NCBI RefSeq assembly: GCF_030866745.1
Contig: NZ_CP133016.1
Location: 1,784,001 to 1,848,000 of the forward strand
Direction of reading: 5' to 3'
Length of the DNA stretch: 64,000 bases
Source: Sphingomonas flavescens
GTDB taxonomy: Bacteria; Pseudomonadota; Alphaproteobacteria; Sphingomonadales; Sphingomonadaceae
The notes under the pieces were generated by a model. It searched no databases, was not told the DNA's origin, and worked only from the letters and a program-made list of their open reading frames with translations. This document shows, piece after piece, positions 9,573-19,411 of this stretch (within the stretch, counting starts at the first letter, position 1; each line of letters starts with the position of its first letter). The translations under genes and the position numbers were made by a program.

Positions 9573-10376
9573 TCACTGAGCTGGAGGCGTGCCCCCCGTC
9601 ATAAGCGCCGCCGATTCGATCTCGTCGAGCGCGCGATGGACCGCGACGTAACGTCGCGCTTTGGTGGTCCACGCAGATGCGCTCGCCGCACCAGGCAGCC
9701 GCATCGTCTCTGCCAACGCCTGATCGGCATCGCCCGATTGAAGCATCAGCAGTGCTTGATTGTAACGCGCTTCCGTCGTGGTTGCAGGGCGATCGGCGCG
9801 ATGCACCTGGATCAGCGAACCCAGCTCCCGTTTGGTGTTTGCCCACCAGCTATCCTGGGGACCGCCGCTGCGCAGATCCGGGGCCAGCAATTGATATTCT
9901 GAGATCAGGTCGTTCAGGCGCACCGGCTGATGCGATCCGGTTATGATCGTCGCCACGGCTGCCTGGTGTTGGGCAGCGAAGCGTGCGGTGAGCAGGTTTT
10001 CGAGATAGCCAAGCGCGACGCCCCGATCGATCGCGCGCCGGGCGGCGAAGGCGATGACCAGCGCATCGGCCCGGCCGGCTGAACCAGCGGCCCGCTCGGT
10101 CGCATTTTCGACCTGCGCAATCCGGTTTTCCAGCTGGGCAATCTGCGGAGGTGTTGGCGTAGGCGCCGGTTGTGTGGAGGGCTGCTGCGTCGCAGCGGGA
10201 GCCGGGCTGGTGATCAATGCCTGCGACGGTTTCGGCGCGATCCCGAAAAAGCGGGCTGCCGGCTCATAGCGTGCGAGAGACCAGACGGTGGCCGCGGCGC
10301 CGGCTAGGATCAGGATGAAGGCGATGAGCAGCCGTGCGCCCCACCCCATCCCACTGGGAGTTCCCGAACCATTCAT
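9573..10376 (-). CDS. HemX/mitofilin-like membrane protein next to hemD
   Basis: This 267-residue protein has one N-terminal membrane span (about 14-34), a Pro/Thr/Ala-rich stretch (about 55-78), a short coiled-coil (IAQLENRIAQVENATERA) and an alpha-helical C-terminal half. The layout and its place just behind hemD match the HemX/COG4223 group of alphaproteobacteria, distantly related to mitofilin, with no proven reaction. Its ATG overlaps the last base of the hemD stop, so it belongs to the hemC-hemD operon. A perfect 6-4-6 hairpin (TGACGT/ACGTCA, 9560-9575) covers its stop codon, where it converges on the dehydrogenase gene. Confidence 0.7.
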   Translation of the reverse strand: MNGSGTPSGMGWGARLLIAFILILAGAAATVWSLARYEPAARFFGIAPKPSQALITSPAPAATQQPSTQPAPTPTPPQIAQLENRIAQVENATERAAGSAGRADALVIAFAARRAIDRGVALGYLENLLTARFAAQHQAAVATIITGSHQPVRLNDLISEYQLLAPDLRSGGPQDSWWANTKRELGSLIQVHRADRPATTTEARYNQALLMLQSGDADQALAETMRLPGAASASAWTTKARRYVAVHRALDEIESAALMTGGTPPAQ

Positions 10377-11032
10377 TACGGGCGCGGCTTGTTACACAGG
10401 CGAGCGGCCAGCGCCAGCAACGCCTCGTCGGTCGGATGCTCGGCCACTTCCACTGCGCGCCAGCCGTCGCCAGCCGCATCGGCGGCCGCCTGGCTGATGG
10501 CGATTATCGTCAGAACCGATTTGTCCTGCGTCAGTTCTGACAGCCGGGCTCCAGCACGCGCGGAATGGATCAGCGCCGCGTCCGCATCCGGAAATTCGAC
10601 ATCATCGACCGGTTTGGAGCAATACACGGGAATCTCCGTGATTTTCTGCCGCGCTCCATTCGAACTACGACGATCGACGCCGCAGAGATGAAGTAACCTG
10701 AGGTCCGGCTCGATTGACCCGAGCAATCGCTCAACGCCCGCATCGCCCGTCGCGGCCACATCGAAACCCGCCTCGCGTGCTGCCTGCGCAGTCGCGTTGC
10801 CGACCACGTAGGCCTTGAGTCCGCGCAAGGCCTGGAGCCCGTCGCCGCCGTGCCGCAAAGCATTGGCGCTGGTCAGCAAGATCCCATCAAAGCCTGACGC
10901 CTGTGGAACGTCCCATTCGAGCGGCTCGACGACAAAAAGCGGGGTTGCGACAGCGTCCAGTCCCTGTGCGCGCGCCCGCTCGATAGTCGCGCGGGCGCCG
11001 GGCTCCGGACGCAGGACCAGCAAGCGCGCCAT
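10376..11032 (-). CDS. hemD: Uroporphyrinogen-III synthase
   Basis: HemD cyclises hydroxymethylbilane with inversion of ring D, giving uroporphyrinogen III for heme, siroheme and cobalamin. The 218-residue product has the weakly conserved HemD pattern: VLRPEPGARATIERARAQGL, LLTSANALRH, YVVGNATAQAAREAGF and, late, AISQAAADAA. The family is very divergent in sequence, and the call is supported mostly by position. It starts (ATG, 11032) one base after the hemC stop and is followed by the HemX-like gene, the standard alphaproteobacterial order. A longer open frame runs upstream inside hemC but lacks any HemD character. Confidence 0.88.
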   Translation of the reverse strand: MARLLVLRPEPGARATIERARAQGLDAVATPLFVVEPLEWDVPQASGFDGILLTSANALRHGGDGLQALRGLKAYVVGNATAQAAREAGFDVAATGDAGVERLLGSIEPDLRLLHLCGVDRRSSNGARQKITEIPVYCSKPVDDVEFPDADAALIHSARAGARLSELTQDKSVLTIIAISQAAADAAGDGWRAVEVAEHPTDEALLALAARLCNKPRP

Positions 11033-11033
11033 C

Positions 11034-11945
11034 TCAGGACTCGAACAGCCTCCGGATGGATTCGGGCGCTGCCGCCAGCATCGAGCGCGCCAATTCTTCG
11101 CAACTGCGCAGTTCGTCGCAATCGAACACCGCGCGCTGCTCGACCATCTCGCTGCCGTCCTCATTGAACAGCTGCGCGCGCATGCGGAGATCCCCATCCT
11201 CGAGCACGCAAAAGGCAGCGACCGGCGAATGGCAGGTCGCGCCAAGTGCGCGAGTGAAAGCGCGTTCGGCCATCACGCAATTGTATGTGATTTCATTGCT
11301 GACGGTGCTGAGGACGCTCTGCGTTCGCGTATCGTTCGTGCGGCATTCCATGCCGATCACCGCCTGGCCGGGCGCCGGCAGGATAATCTCGGTTGGTATC
11401 GCCGTGCCGGCATCGATTTCAAGCCGCTTCAGCCCAGCGGAAGCAAGCAATGTCGCATCGACCTCGCCGCTTTCGACCTTGCGTAGCCGCGTTTCGACAT
11501 TGCCGCGGATCGGCACGATCTTCACGTCGGGCCGGAGCCGCCGCACCTGTGCAGCGCGGCGCGGCGACGATGTCCCCACAACAGCACCCTGCTTCAGCTT
11601 CTCAATCGATTCGGCGCCGATGATGCGGTCGCGCACGTCCCCGCGCGGTCGGACGGCGGCGATATGGATTTCGGCCGGTCGCTCACTTTCGACGTCTTTC
11701 ATCGAATGGACGCAGAAATCGACTTCTCCAGCCAGCAGCGCCCGGTCGAGCTCCTTGGTCCAAAGCGCCTTCCCGCCAATCTCGGCCAGCGGGCGGTCCT
11801 GCACCTTGTCGCCGGTGGTGGTCACGGGAACGATCTCGACGAACCCATCGGGCCAGCGCTGCGCGGTCTCGATCGCCGCGGCGACCTTGCGCGCCTGGGC
11901 CAGCGCCAGTGGTGATCCGCGAGTCCCGAGGCGAAGTCCTTGCAT
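11034..11945 (-). CDS. hemC: Hydroxymethylbilane synthase (porphobilinogen deaminase)
   Basis: HemC polymerises four porphobilinogens into hydroxymethylbilane. The 303-residue protein begins with LRLGTRGSPLALAQA, then has HSMKDVESERP, VGTSSPRRAAQVRRLRPD and IRGNVETRLRKV. The cysteine that carries the dipyrromethane cofactor is C238 in GATCHSPVA. It is the first gene of hemC-hemD-hemX and is transcribed away from tsaD across a 51-base intergenic space, the usual divergent arrangement in alphaproteobacteria. Confidence 0.97.
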   Translation of the reverse strand: MQGLRLGTRGSPLALAQARKVAAAIETAQRWPDGFVEIVPVTTTGDKVQDRPLAEIGGKALWTKELDRALLAGEVDFCVHSMKDVESERPAEIHIAAVRPRGDVRDRIIGAESIEKLKQGAVVGTSSPRRAAQVRRLRPDVKIVPIRGNVETRLRKVESGEVDATLLASAGLKRLEIDAGTAIPTEIILPAPGQAVIGMECRTNDTRTQSVLSTVSNEITYNCVMAERAFTRALGATCHSPVAAFCVLEDGDLRMRAQLFNEDGSEMVEQRAVFDCDELRSCEELARSMLAAAPESIRRLFES

Positions 11946-11996
11946 GCCCCACCCCTAGTGCATCTCGAGAGGATCAGGCAAAGGGCCGGACACGAA

Positions 11997-13028
11997 ATGA
12001 CAGTCATCTTGGGTCTCGAAAGCAGCTGCGACGATAGCGCCGTGGCGCTCGTCACCGCCGACCGCCGCATCCTCGCGCAGGCGGTGGTGGGCCAGAACAG
12101 CGCGCACCAGCCCTACGGCGGCGTGGTGCCGGAGATCGCCGCCCGCGCGCATGTCGAGATTTTGCCCTCGCTTATTCGCAAGGTGCTGGATGACGCCAAG
12201 CTGTCGATCCAGGATGTCGATGCGGTCGCTGCGACGGCGGGCCCCGGGCTGATTGGCGGCGTGATGGTCGCGCTTCTGGCCGGCAAGGGGCTGGCGCTGT
12301 CGGCGGGCAAGCCACTGATCGCCGTCAACCATCTCGAAGGGCATGCGCTTTCGCCTCGGCTTGCCGATCCGGACCTACAGTTTCCGTACCTGCTGCTGCT
12401 GGTTTCGGGCGGACACTGCCAATTGTTGGAGGTGACAGGTGTCGGTGACTATCGCCGCCTCGCCACCACCATAGACGATGCGGCAGGGGAGGCGTTCGAC
12501 AAGGCGGCCAAGCTGCTCGGCCTGCCCTATCCTGGCGGCCCCGCCATCGAACAGCTTGCCAAGGATGGCAGCGCGGACGCCGTACCATTGCCCCGACCGC
12601 TCGTGGGCTCGGGCGAACCGCATTTCTCTTTCGCCGGCCTCAAGAGCGCTGTGCAGCGCGCAGTCGTCTCGGGCGACTTCGCGCCGGCCGACCTCGCCGC
12701 CAGTTTCCAGCAAGCGGTAGTCGACTGCCTCGTCGATCGCACCCGCCTTGCGCTCGAACGTAGCGATGCTCCGGCGTTAGTTGTCGCGGGCGGAGTTGCC
12801 GCCAACCAAGCGATTCGGTCAGCCCTTGAGGAACTCGCCGCGCGCTATCACCGCCGCTTCAGCGTACCACCGGGCTGGCTGTGCACCGACAACGCGGCGA
12901 TGATTGCCTGGGCAGGCGCTGAACGGTTTACGCGCGGCGATTGCGACGGACTCGAAGCACCGGCGCGAGCGCGCTGGCCCCTGGATGAAACAGCCGACAA
13001 GGTGCGCGGCGCGGGGGTAAAGGCATGA
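11997..13028 (+). CDS. tsaD: tRNA N6-threonylcarbamoyladenosine transferase
   Basis: TsaD (Kae1/YgjD family) transfers threonylcarbamoyl to A37 of ANN-decoding tRNAs together with TsaB and TsaE. The 343-residue product shows LGLESSCDDSAVALV, PEIAARAHVE, the metal-binding NHLEGH (about 111-116), LLLVSGGHCQLLEV, DDAAGEAFDKAAKLLGL and the C-terminal VAGGVAANQAIR. The ATG at 11997 begins right before LGLESS; an earlier in-frame ATG at 11940 would extend into the hemC side and adds no family residues. Its stop overlaps gpsA by four bases. Confidence 0.96.
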   Translation: MTVILGLESSCDDSAVALVTADRRILAQAVVGQNSAHQPYGGVVPEIAARAHVEILPSLIRKVLDDAKLSIQDVDAVAATAGPGLIGGVMVALLAGKGLALSAGKPLIAVNHLEGHALSPRLADPDLQFPYLLLLVSGGHCQLLEVTGVGDYRRLATTIDDAAGEAFDKAAKLLGLPYPGGPAIEQLAKDGSADAVPLPRPLVGSGEPHFSFAGLKSAVQRAVVSGDFAPADLAASFQQAVVDCLVDRTRLALERSDAPALVVAGGVAANQAIRSALEELAARYHRRFSVPPGWLCTDNAAMIAWAGAERFTRGDCDGLEAPARARWPLDETADKVRGAGVKA

Positions 13029-14005
13029 AGCTCGGCATTGTTGGCGGGGGCGCGTGGGGTACGGCGCTGGCGCAAGTTGCCGCGACAGGCGGACGCGAGA
13101 CCATGCTTTGGGCCTTGGAGCCCGAGGTCGTTGATGCCGTCAACGCGCGCCACGAGAACCCGGCCTATCTTGCGGGCATCCCGCTCGACCTCGCGATCCG
13201 CGCGACGTCGGACCTCGCGGATCTCGAGCAGTGCGATGCCTGGCTGATGGTCACCCCGGCCCAGCACATGCGCTCGGTGCTCGAACGCGCGGGCGGTAGC
13301 GACCGACCACTGGTCCTCTGCTCCAAGGGCATTGAGGAGGGCAGCGGCGAACTCCTTCATCGTGTGGCGAAGCAGGCTTGCCCCGGCGCGCCGGTCGGCG
13401 TGCTATCGGGTCCGACCTTTGCCCATGAAGTGGCCAAAGGACTGCCGACCGCGGTCACGCTTGCCGCCGAGAATGATGGCCTCGCGCAGCAGCTGCGCGA
13501 CCGGATCGCCCAGCCCACCTTCCGTGTTTACCTGTCGGATGACGTCACAGGCGCGGAGATCGGCGGCGCCGTGAAGAATGTGCTCGCGATCGCCTGCGGC
13601 GTCGTCGAAGGCAAAGGCCTCGGCCAGAATGCGCGCGCCGCGCTCATCGGCCGTGGTTTCGCGGAAATGACGCGCTTCGGCATGGCCTTGGGCGCCAAGC
13701 GAGAAACGCTCGCCGGTCTCAGCGGTCTCGGGGATCTCGTCCTGACCTGCTCATCGACCAGCTCGCGTAATTATTCTCTAGGAAAGGGCATCGGCGAAGG
13801 CCGTGCGGCCGCCGAGCTGATGGCCAATCGCAAGACGGTCGCCGAGGGCGCCTTTACCGCACCGGTCTTGGCGAAGCTTGCCCGCGACAAGGGCATCGAC
13901 ATGCCGATCGTCGCGGCGGTTGATGAGCTGATTTCCGGGCGCGCTAGCGTCGACCAGGTGCTCGATGCACTGCTGACGCGTCCCCCGCGCGCCGAGGGCG
14001 TGTGA
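13025..14005 (+). CDS. gpsA: NAD(P)H-dependent glycerol-3-phosphate dehydrogenase
   Basis: GpsA reduces dihydroxyacetone phosphate to sn-glycerol 3-phosphate for phospholipid synthesis. The 326-residue protein starts with the Rossmann motif GIVGGGAWGTALA, followed by LCSKGIEEG, VLSGPTFAHEVAKGLPTA, the catalytic Lys about 183 in GAVKNVLAIACG, and GLGDLVLTCSS. It is ATGA-coupled to tsaD upstream and GTGTGA-coupled to rsmB downstream, a tight three-gene operon. Confidence 0.96.
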   Translation: MKLGIVGGGAWGTALAQVAATGGRETMLWALEPEVVDAVNARHENPAYLAGIPLDLAIRATSDLADLEQCDAWLMVTPAQHMRSVLERAGGSDRPLVLCSKGIEEGSGELLHRVAKQACPGAPVGVLSGPTFAHEVAKGLPTAVTLAAENDGLAQQLRDRIAQPTFRVYLSDDVTGAEIGGAVKNVLAIACGVVEGKGLGQNARAALIGRGFAEMTRFGMALGAKRETLAGLSGLGDLVLTCSSTSSRNYSLGKGIGEGRAAAELMANRKTVAEGAFTAPVLAKLARDKGIDMPIVAAVDELISGRASVDQVLDALLTRPPRAEGV

Positions 14006-15261
14006 ACGGCAAACCGGTGACCGAAGGACTTGGCGCACGCCGGGCTGCCCTGCAGATCCTGGATGCCGTGCTTCGCCGCGGCCAGACGATCGACGCGGCA
14101 TCAAGCGCCATCCGCAACCTGTTCGCGCCCGATCGCGCGCTGGCGGTGGCGATCGCCGGAGAAACCCTGCGCCGCCTGCCCGATCTCGACGCCCTGATCG
14201 ACAGCGCAACGCGCAACCGTCTTCCGGATGACAGCAAGGCGCGCAATGTTCTGCGTCTCGCGCTCGCGCAGAAGATCGGCCTGCAGACGCCGGAGCATGC
14301 GTTGGTCGCGACCGCCTTGCCGCTGGTCGATGGGGGTCCACGCCGGCTGGTGCACGGCGTGCTCGGCACGCTGCTCCGTCGGGGTGTTCCGCTGATGGAG
14401 GCACCCCTCCTGCCGCCAGAGGTCGAGCGGCGCTGGGGAGAAACTTGGGGCGATGACGTCGTGGCGGCGGCGCGGCGGCAGATCGCCCGGCGCCCGGCAC
14501 TCGACCTGACCTTCATCGACGACGGCGAGGCTCAGGCCTTCGCGGCGCAACAGAGCGGCGTCTCGCTCGCTCCGCGTCACGTGCGCATCGAGAGCAGTTC
14601 GGTCACGGAACTACCCGGCTTCGGCGAAGGACGATGGTGGGTACAGGATCTCGCCGCATCCTTGCCTGCGCGGGTCGTTCCGTCCGAAGCTAGGGAAGTG
14701 CTCGATCTGTGCGCAGCGCCCGGCGGCAAGACCATGCAGCTCGCTGCGGCCGGTCACGCCGTCACCAGCGTCGACGCGTCGGGAAGTCGTCTCGGACGAC
14801 TGCGCGAAAACCTCGAGCGGACGCATCTCAATGCCGACCTCGTCGAAGCCGACGCCCTGAAATGGCGACCGAAGCAGCAATATGACGCTATTCTGCTCGA
14901 CGCGCCGTGCTCGGCGACCGGCACGTTCCGCCGGCATCCCGAAGTTCTGTATCGCGCACGTCCGCGCGTGATTGCGGAGGGTGCGGAGTTGCAGGGCCAG
15001 TTGCTTGATCGTGCCGCGCAGTGGCTCACGCCGAACGGCACACTGATCTACGCCGTCTGCTCGCTCGAAAAGCCCGAGGGTGAAGACGTCGTGACCGCGT
15101 TCCTCGATCGCCAGCGCGGTTTCCGTCTCCTCAAGCCCGTGGGACTGCCCGACTTCGCCTCGATGGGCGGCGACAATTCTGGTCGAATCCTCCCCGGCCT
15201 GCTGGAAAGTGACGGCGGGCTCGACGGCTTCTTCATCGCGCGCCTTGTCCGCGCCGATTAA
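14002..15261 (+). CDS. rsmB: 16S rRNA cytosine-C5 methyltransferase of the RsmB/NOL1 family
   Basis: This SAM-dependent enzyme should methylate a cytosine of 16S rRNA (C967 in E. coli RsmB). The N-terminal third (about 10-130) is a NusB-like RNA-binding domain (ARRAALQILDAVLRRGQ, LPLVDGGPRRLVHGVLGTLLR). The catalytic part has the SAM loop LDLCAAPGGKT (about 234-244), DAPCSATGTFRRHPE (about 299-313) and the second cysteine in YAVCSLEKPEGE (about 353). Start is GTG 14002 overlapping the gpsA stop. Presence of the NusB-like domain favours RsmB over the other NOL1 members. Confidence 0.9.
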   Translation: MNGKPVTEGLGARRAALQILDAVLRRGQTIDAASSAIRNLFAPDRALAVAIAGETLRRLPDLDALIDSATRNRLPDDSKARNVLRLALAQKIGLQTPEHALVATALPLVDGGPRRLVHGVLGTLLRRGVPLMEAPLLPPEVERRWGETWGDDVVAAARRQIARRPALDLTFIDDGEAQAFAAQQSGVSLAPRHVRIESSSVTELPGFGEGRWWVQDLAASLPARVVPSEAREVLDLCAAPGGKTMQLAAAGHAVTSVDASGSRLGRLRENLERTHLNADLVEADALKWRPKQQYDAILLDAPCSATGTFRRHPEVLYRARPRVIAEGAELQGQLLDRAAQWLTPNGTLIYAVCSLEKPEGEDVVTAFLDRQRGFRLLKPVGLPDFASMGGDNSGRILPGLLESDGGLDGFFIARLVRAD

Positions 15262-15273
15262 ACCCGTTTAATC
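15256..15273. repeat. AT-rich inverted repeat between rsmB and rpe
   Basis: The sequence GATTAAACCCGTTTAATC is an 18-base palindrome (8-bp arms, 2-base centre). It includes the rsmB stop codon and ends six bases before the rpe ATG, covering the place where the rpe ribosome site should be. It stands out as AT-rich in a very GC-rich neighbourhood. It could fold in mRNA and modulate rpe translation, or be an operator; neither is shown. Confidence 0.55.
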
Positions 15274-15279
15274 AGGCTC

Positions 15280-15936
15280 ATGCCGCTAATCGCTCCTTCC
15301 ATCTTGTCCGCCGACTTCGCCAAGCTGGGCGAGGAAGTGCGCGCGATCGACGAGGCGGGCGCCGACTTTATCCACATCGATGTCATGGACGGGCATTTCG
15401 TGCCCAACCTGACGATCGGCCCGGCGGTGGTGAAGGCACTCCGGCCATATTCTGCCAAGCCGTTCGACGTGCATCTGATGATCTCGCCGATCGACAATTT
15501 CCTCGATGCCTTTGCGGAAGCAGGCGCGGATACGATCACGGTGCATCCCGAGGCGGGCCCTCATCTCCACCGCACGATCCAGCGCATCAAGGGCCTCGGC
15601 AAGAAGGCGGGCGTCTCGCTCAATCCGGCGACTCCCGCGAAAATGCTCGATTACGTGCTCGGCGATATCGACCTGGTCCTCGTGATGAGCGTCAATCCGG
15701 GCTTCGGCGGGCAGAAGTTCATCGCCAGCCAGCTTAAGAAGATCGAGGCGATCGCCAACCGCATCACGAAAGAGGGCCTGACGGTCGAGCTGGAGGTCGA
15801 CGGCGGCATCGATGCCGAGACTGCGCACCAGGCCGTCGATGCCGGCGCAACCGCGCTGGTAGCCGGCACGGCGGCCTTCCGCGGCGGCCCATCGGCCTAT
15901 GCCGACAACATCCGCGCTCTCAGGGGCGGCGGGTGA
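15280..15936 (+). CDS. rpe: Ribulose-phosphate 3-epimerase
   Basis: Rpe interconverts ribulose 5-phosphate and xylulose 5-phosphate in the pentose phosphate pathway. The 218-residue TIM barrel has all landmarks: [17 protein letters not shown], the metal site [44 protein letters not shown] and EVDGGI, with the phosphate loop AGTAAFRGG near the C-terminus. The Shine-Dalgarno region is weak and lies in an inverted repeat. Its TGA is overlapped by the GTG of the next gene. Confidence 0.96.
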   Translation: MPLIAPSILSADFAKLGEEVRAIDEAGADFIHIDVMDGHFVPNLTIGPAVVKALRPYSAKPFDVHLMISPIDNFLDAFAEAGADTITVHPEAGPHLHRTIQRIKGLGKKAGVSLNPATPAKMLDYVLGDIDLVLVMSVNPGFGGQKFIASQLKKIEAIANRITKEGLTVELEVDGGIDAETAHQAVDAGATALVAGTAAFRGGPSAYADNIRALRGGG

Positions 15937-17585
15937 GCGAAAAGGATTCGGCCGCCGAGCGCGCGGCCGTCAGCAAGCTTGCACGCGGCTCCCTGCTGTC
16001 GCGGCTACGGCCTTCGCGCCAGCCGCTAAAGCTCGCCGCCGTCCCCCGCGACCATGTCCACGGCGACCGCTCCCGCGGGGAAGCCTTGCTCGCGGGACGC
16101 TTCACGGTCGGCAGCGAAACGCTTCCGCTCAAAGACCTCGACTTCGGCCAGGTCGGCGCCCGCGGTGCGCTGGCTTCCCAACTCCAGGGCTTCTCGTGGT
16201 TGCGGGACCTCGCCGCGGCCGCTTCGCGCGAACGCGGCGCTAAACTTGCCGAGGCAGTCGTCGGCCGCTGGCTGCTCACCCATGGCGCCAAGGTCGATGA
16301 CGCCTGGGCCCCGCATTTGTGGGGCGAGCGTATCCTCTTCTGGACCGCCTACGCCCCGTACATCCTGTCGAGCGGCGACAGCGGTTATCGCTCGGCGCTC
16401 CTCAACACGATCGCCCGCGGGGCGCGTCATCTTGACGCCAATGCCGACAAGGCGGCCGCCGGGCTCGACCGCGTGACCGCCTGGCTCGGCGTGGTAGCCG
16501 CGGGCTTGCTGCTGCAGGGCGGCATGCAACGCGTCGCCCGTGGCGAGGCGGGCCTCGCCCGCGCACTAGCGTCGGCGCAATATGACGACGGGGGCCTGAT
16601 CAGCCGCTCACCGTACGAACAGATACTCCTGGTCGACCGCTTTGGCCTACTCCGAGCCTGCTACCTCGCAGCCAAGGCGCAGATCCCCGACGGCATCGAG
16701 GCCGCGGCGCAGGCTTCGCTCGCCGCGCTGCACGGCATCGCCATGGGGGACGGCGCCCTGTCGAGCTGGCAGGGTTGCGGTCCCGCCGAGCCTTCCGTCC
16801 TGTCCGCCATCATCGACGGCTGCGGCATGCGCGCCCGTCCGCTGCGTAACGCTCGCGGATGGGGCTATCAGCGCATGTCGGCGCTCGGCACGATCCTGGT
16901 GCTCGACGCCGCCCCGCCGCCACCGCAGAAGATGACCCAGCAGGGCAACGCCTCCACCCTGGCGTTCGAACTTTCGGACGGTCCGCAGCGTCTCGTCGTG
17001 AATTGCGGCGGTCCCGGTCCGCTGCCCAGCGACCTCCCCGACGAGCTGATCGAGGGCCTCCGTACGACGGCGGCGCACAGCACGCTCATTCTCGACGACA
17101 CTAACTCGACCAACATCCAGCCCGATGGCTCGCTGGGCAAAGGCGTCGAAGACGTTACCATCGACCGCAGCGAGGACAATGATGCCAGCCGCCTCGAATC
17201 GAGCCACGACGGCTACGTCCGCGCCTACGGCCTGATCCACAAGCGCAGCCTGATGCTCGGCAACGACGGCAAGGAATTGCGCGGCGCCGATCAGCTGCTG
17301 CCCAAGGGCCGGAAGCGCATCCGCGAAGGGCTGCCTTACGCCGTCCGCTTTCACCTCGCCCCAGGCGTCGAGGTCACCGCCACCGCCGACGGCATGGGTG
17401 CGATCCTGCGCTCCAAGGGCGCGCCCGCGTGGAACTTCCGCTGCCGCGGTGCCAATCTCACCACCGAGGAAAGCCTGTGGATCGACGGCCGCGGCCGGCC
17501 GCAGCGCACGATGCAGCTTGTCATCATCGGCGAGGTATCGGCATTGGGCGGCGAAATCGGCTGGACCTTCCGCCGCGCCAGCTAA
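15933..17585 (+). CDS. Heparinase II/III family protein
   Basis: This 550-residue protein has the heparinase II/III layout: an N-terminal helical toroid (about 1-300, with [24 protein letters not shown] and [18 protein letters not shown]) and a C-terminal beta-sandwich (about 310-550). The C-terminal part contains [14 protein letters not shown] and the [17 protein letters not shown] region. No signal peptide is visible, so it may act inside the cell. Characterised relatives cleave uronate polysaccharides, and a copy in this rpe-purH setting is common in sphingomonads, but its substrate is unknown. Start is GTG 15933 in a 4-base overlap with rpe. Substrate assignment would be a guess. Confidence 0.85.
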   Translation: MSEKDSAAERAAVSKLARGSLLSRLRPSRQPLKLAAVPRDHVHGDRSRGEALLAGRFTVGSETLPLKDLDFGQVGARGALASQLQGFSWLRDLAAAASRERGAKLAEAVVGRWLLTHGAKVDDAWAPHLWGERILFWTAYAPYILSSGDSGYRSALLNTIARGARHLDANADKAAAGLDRVTAWLGVVAAGLLLQGGMQRVARGEAGLARALASAQYDDGGLISRSPYEQILLVDRFGLLRACYLAAKAQIPDGIEAAAQASLAALHGIAMGDGALSSWQGCGPAEPSVLSAIIDGCGMRARPLRNARGWGYQRMSALGTILVLDAAPPPPQKMTQQGNASTLAFELSDGPQRLVVNCGGPGPLPSDLPDELIEGLRTTAAHSTLILDDTNSTNIQPDGSLGKGVEDVTIDRSEDNDASRLESSHDGYVRAYGLIHKRSLMLGNDGKELRGADQLLPKGRKRIREGLPYAVRFHLAPGVEVTATADGMGAILRSKGAPAWNFRCRGANLTTEESLWIDGRGRPQRTMQLVIIGEVSALGGEIGWTFRRAS

Positions 17586-17600
17586 TTAAGAGGAACATCG

Positions 17601-19193
17601 ATGACCGATCTCGTCCCCGTCCGCCGGGCCCTCATTTCATTATCGGACAAGAGCGGGCTGGGAGATCTCGCGGCGGGCCTAGCGCAGCATGGCGTCGAAA
17701 TGGTCTCGACCGGCGGCACGGCGGCGAAACTACGCGAAAGTGGCGCCGACGTTCGCGACATCAGCGACCTGACCGGTTTCCCAGAGATGATGGACGGGCG
17801 AGTGAAGACGCTGCACCCGAAGGTGCACGGCGGCCTCCTCGGCGTCCGCGACAATCCGGATCACGCGGCGTCGATGGCTGAGCACGACATCGCGCCGATC
17901 GATCTCGTCGTCGTCAATCTCTACCCCTTCCTGCAGACGGTCATGAGTGGCGCCGACCGCGATACGATCATCGAGAACATCGACATCGGCGGCCCGTCGA
18001 TGGTCCGCTCGGCCGCCAAGAACCATGCGCATGTCGCGATCGTCACCGACCCTGCCGATTATGCCGAGCTGCTGGCGGAACTCGACGCGAATGACGGCGC
18101 GACGTCACTCACACTGCGCCGCAAGCTGGCGGCCAAGGCCTACGCGCTGACTGCAGAATATGATTCGACCATCTCGCAATGGTTCGCCTTCGCCGATCAG
18201 CAGCAGCGCTGGCCGGATAACTGGACGCGCGCGAGCCGCCTGAAGATGCCGCTCCGTTACGGCGAGAACCCGCACCAGCAGGCCGCCCTCTATCTCCCGA
18301 GCGGGTCACACGCCCGTGGCATCGCCCAGGCCGAACAGATTCAGGGCAAGGAACTCAGCTACAACAACCTCAACGACGCCAGCGCCGCACTCGAGCTCGT
18401 GGCCGAATTCCGCAGCGCCAAGCCGACGGTCGTCATCGTGAAGCACGCCAATCCGTGCGGCGTCGCGAGCCGCGCGAACTTGCTCGACGCCTGGAACGAA
18501 GCGCTTGCCTGCGACAGCGTGTCGGCATTCGGCGGCATCGTCGCCACCAATCGCCCGCTCGACGCCGCCACCGCTGAAGCGATCACGCAGATCTTCACCG
18601 AAGTCGTCGTCGCGCCCGATGCCGACGAGGACGCGCGCGCGCTGTTCGCGAAGAAAAAGAACCTGCGGCTGCTGCTCACAGGCGAATTGCCTGACCCGGC
18701 GCGCGGCGGGCAGAACATCGCCGTCATCGCCGGCGGCATCCTCGTCCAGGACCGCGACAACAAGATTATCACCCGCGACGACCTCAAGGTGGTCACCAGG
18801 CGTCAGCCGACCGAGCAGGAACTGGCCGACTGCCTGTTCGCCTGGACCGTCGCCAAGCATGTGAAGTCGAACGCCATCGTCTACGCCAAGGATGGAGCGA
18901 CCGCGGGCATCGGCGCCGGCCAGATGAACCGCCGCGACAGCGCGCGCATCGCCGCGGCCAAGGCGCAGGAAGCCGCCGAGACCTACGGCTGGCCGCAGCC
19001 GCGCACCGTTGGCTCAGCCGTCGCCTCGGATGCATTCTTCCCCTTCGCCGACGGACTTCTCGCTGCCGCCGAAGCCGGTGCGACCGCGGTCATCCAGCCC
19101 GGCGGATCGATTCGCGACGATGAAGTCATCGCCGCCGCGGACGAGGCGGGCCTTGCGATGGTCTTCACCGGCGTCCGCCACTTCCGCCACTGA
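17601..19193 (+). CDS. purH: Bifunctional AICAR transformylase/IMP cyclohydrolase
   Basis: PurH performs the last two steps of IMP synthesis. The 530-residue protein has the N-terminal cyclohydrolase domain ([46 protein letters not shown]) and the C-terminal transformylase domain ([65 protein letters not shown]). AAGAGGA lies before the ATG. It follows the heparinase-like gene by 15 bases and is probably in the same transcript. Confidence 0.97.
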   Translation: MTDLVPVRRALISLSDKSGLGDLAAGLAQHGVEMVSTGGTAAKLRESGADVRDISDLTGFPEMMDGRVKTLHPKVHGGLLGVRDNPDHAASMAEHDIAPIDLVVVNLYPFLQTVMSGADRDTIIENIDIGGPSMVRSAAKNHAHVAIVTDPADYAELLAELDANDGATSLTLRRKLAAKAYALTAEYDSTISQWFAFADQQQRWPDNWTRASRLKMPLRYGENPHQQAALYLPSGSHARGIAQAEQIQGKELSYNNLNDASAALELVAEFRSAKPTVVIVKHANPCGVASRANLLDAWNEALACDSVSAFGGIVATNRPLDAATAEAITQIFTEVVVAPDADEDARALFAKKKNLRLLLTGELPDPARGGQNIAVIAGGILVQDRDNKIITRDDLKVVTRRQPTEQELADCLFAWTVAKHVKSNAIVYAKDGATAGIGAGQMNRRDSARIAAAKAQEAAETYGWPQPRTVGSAVASDAFFPFADGLLAAAEAGATAVIQPGGSIRDDEVIAAADEAGLAMVFTGVRHFRH

Positions 19194-19314
19194 CCGCTCA
19201 GTAGTCACATCCCGGCCCGCGCCGGTTGAAAACGGCCGTTGGCGCCCACAAGTCAGCGTTGCGGACCGGGCCCCTCTGGCGCGCCCAGCCTAGGTTAGGC
19301 GCGTGATGTCGGAC

Positions 19315-19335
19315 CGCATCGGATGATCCGATGCG
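19315..19335. repeat. Perfect 9-bp hairpin downstream of purH
   Basis: The 218-base gap between purH and the small YdcH-like gene contains a perfect stem CGCATCGGA/TCCGATGCG with loop TGA. No run of T follows on either strand, so it is a weak candidate for a rho-independent terminator. It could instead be a processing or binding site in the leader of the next gene. A second, looser inverted repeat (CGCGCC...GGCGCG) lies about 45 bases upstream. Confidence 0.45.
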
Positions 19336-19411
19336 ACGACGGGCGGTCCAGAACTTCCCTTCACAGCGCCGGATCCTTCGATCGAACCTTGGTTTGAGAG
19401 GAGTACTGACA

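Noticed and set aside
9560..9575. 6-4-6 hairpin TGACGT/ACGTCA between the convergent genes at 9.56 kb as a terminator
   Set aside because: The stem is short and no T-run follows on either strand, so it is mentioned only with the adjacent gene.
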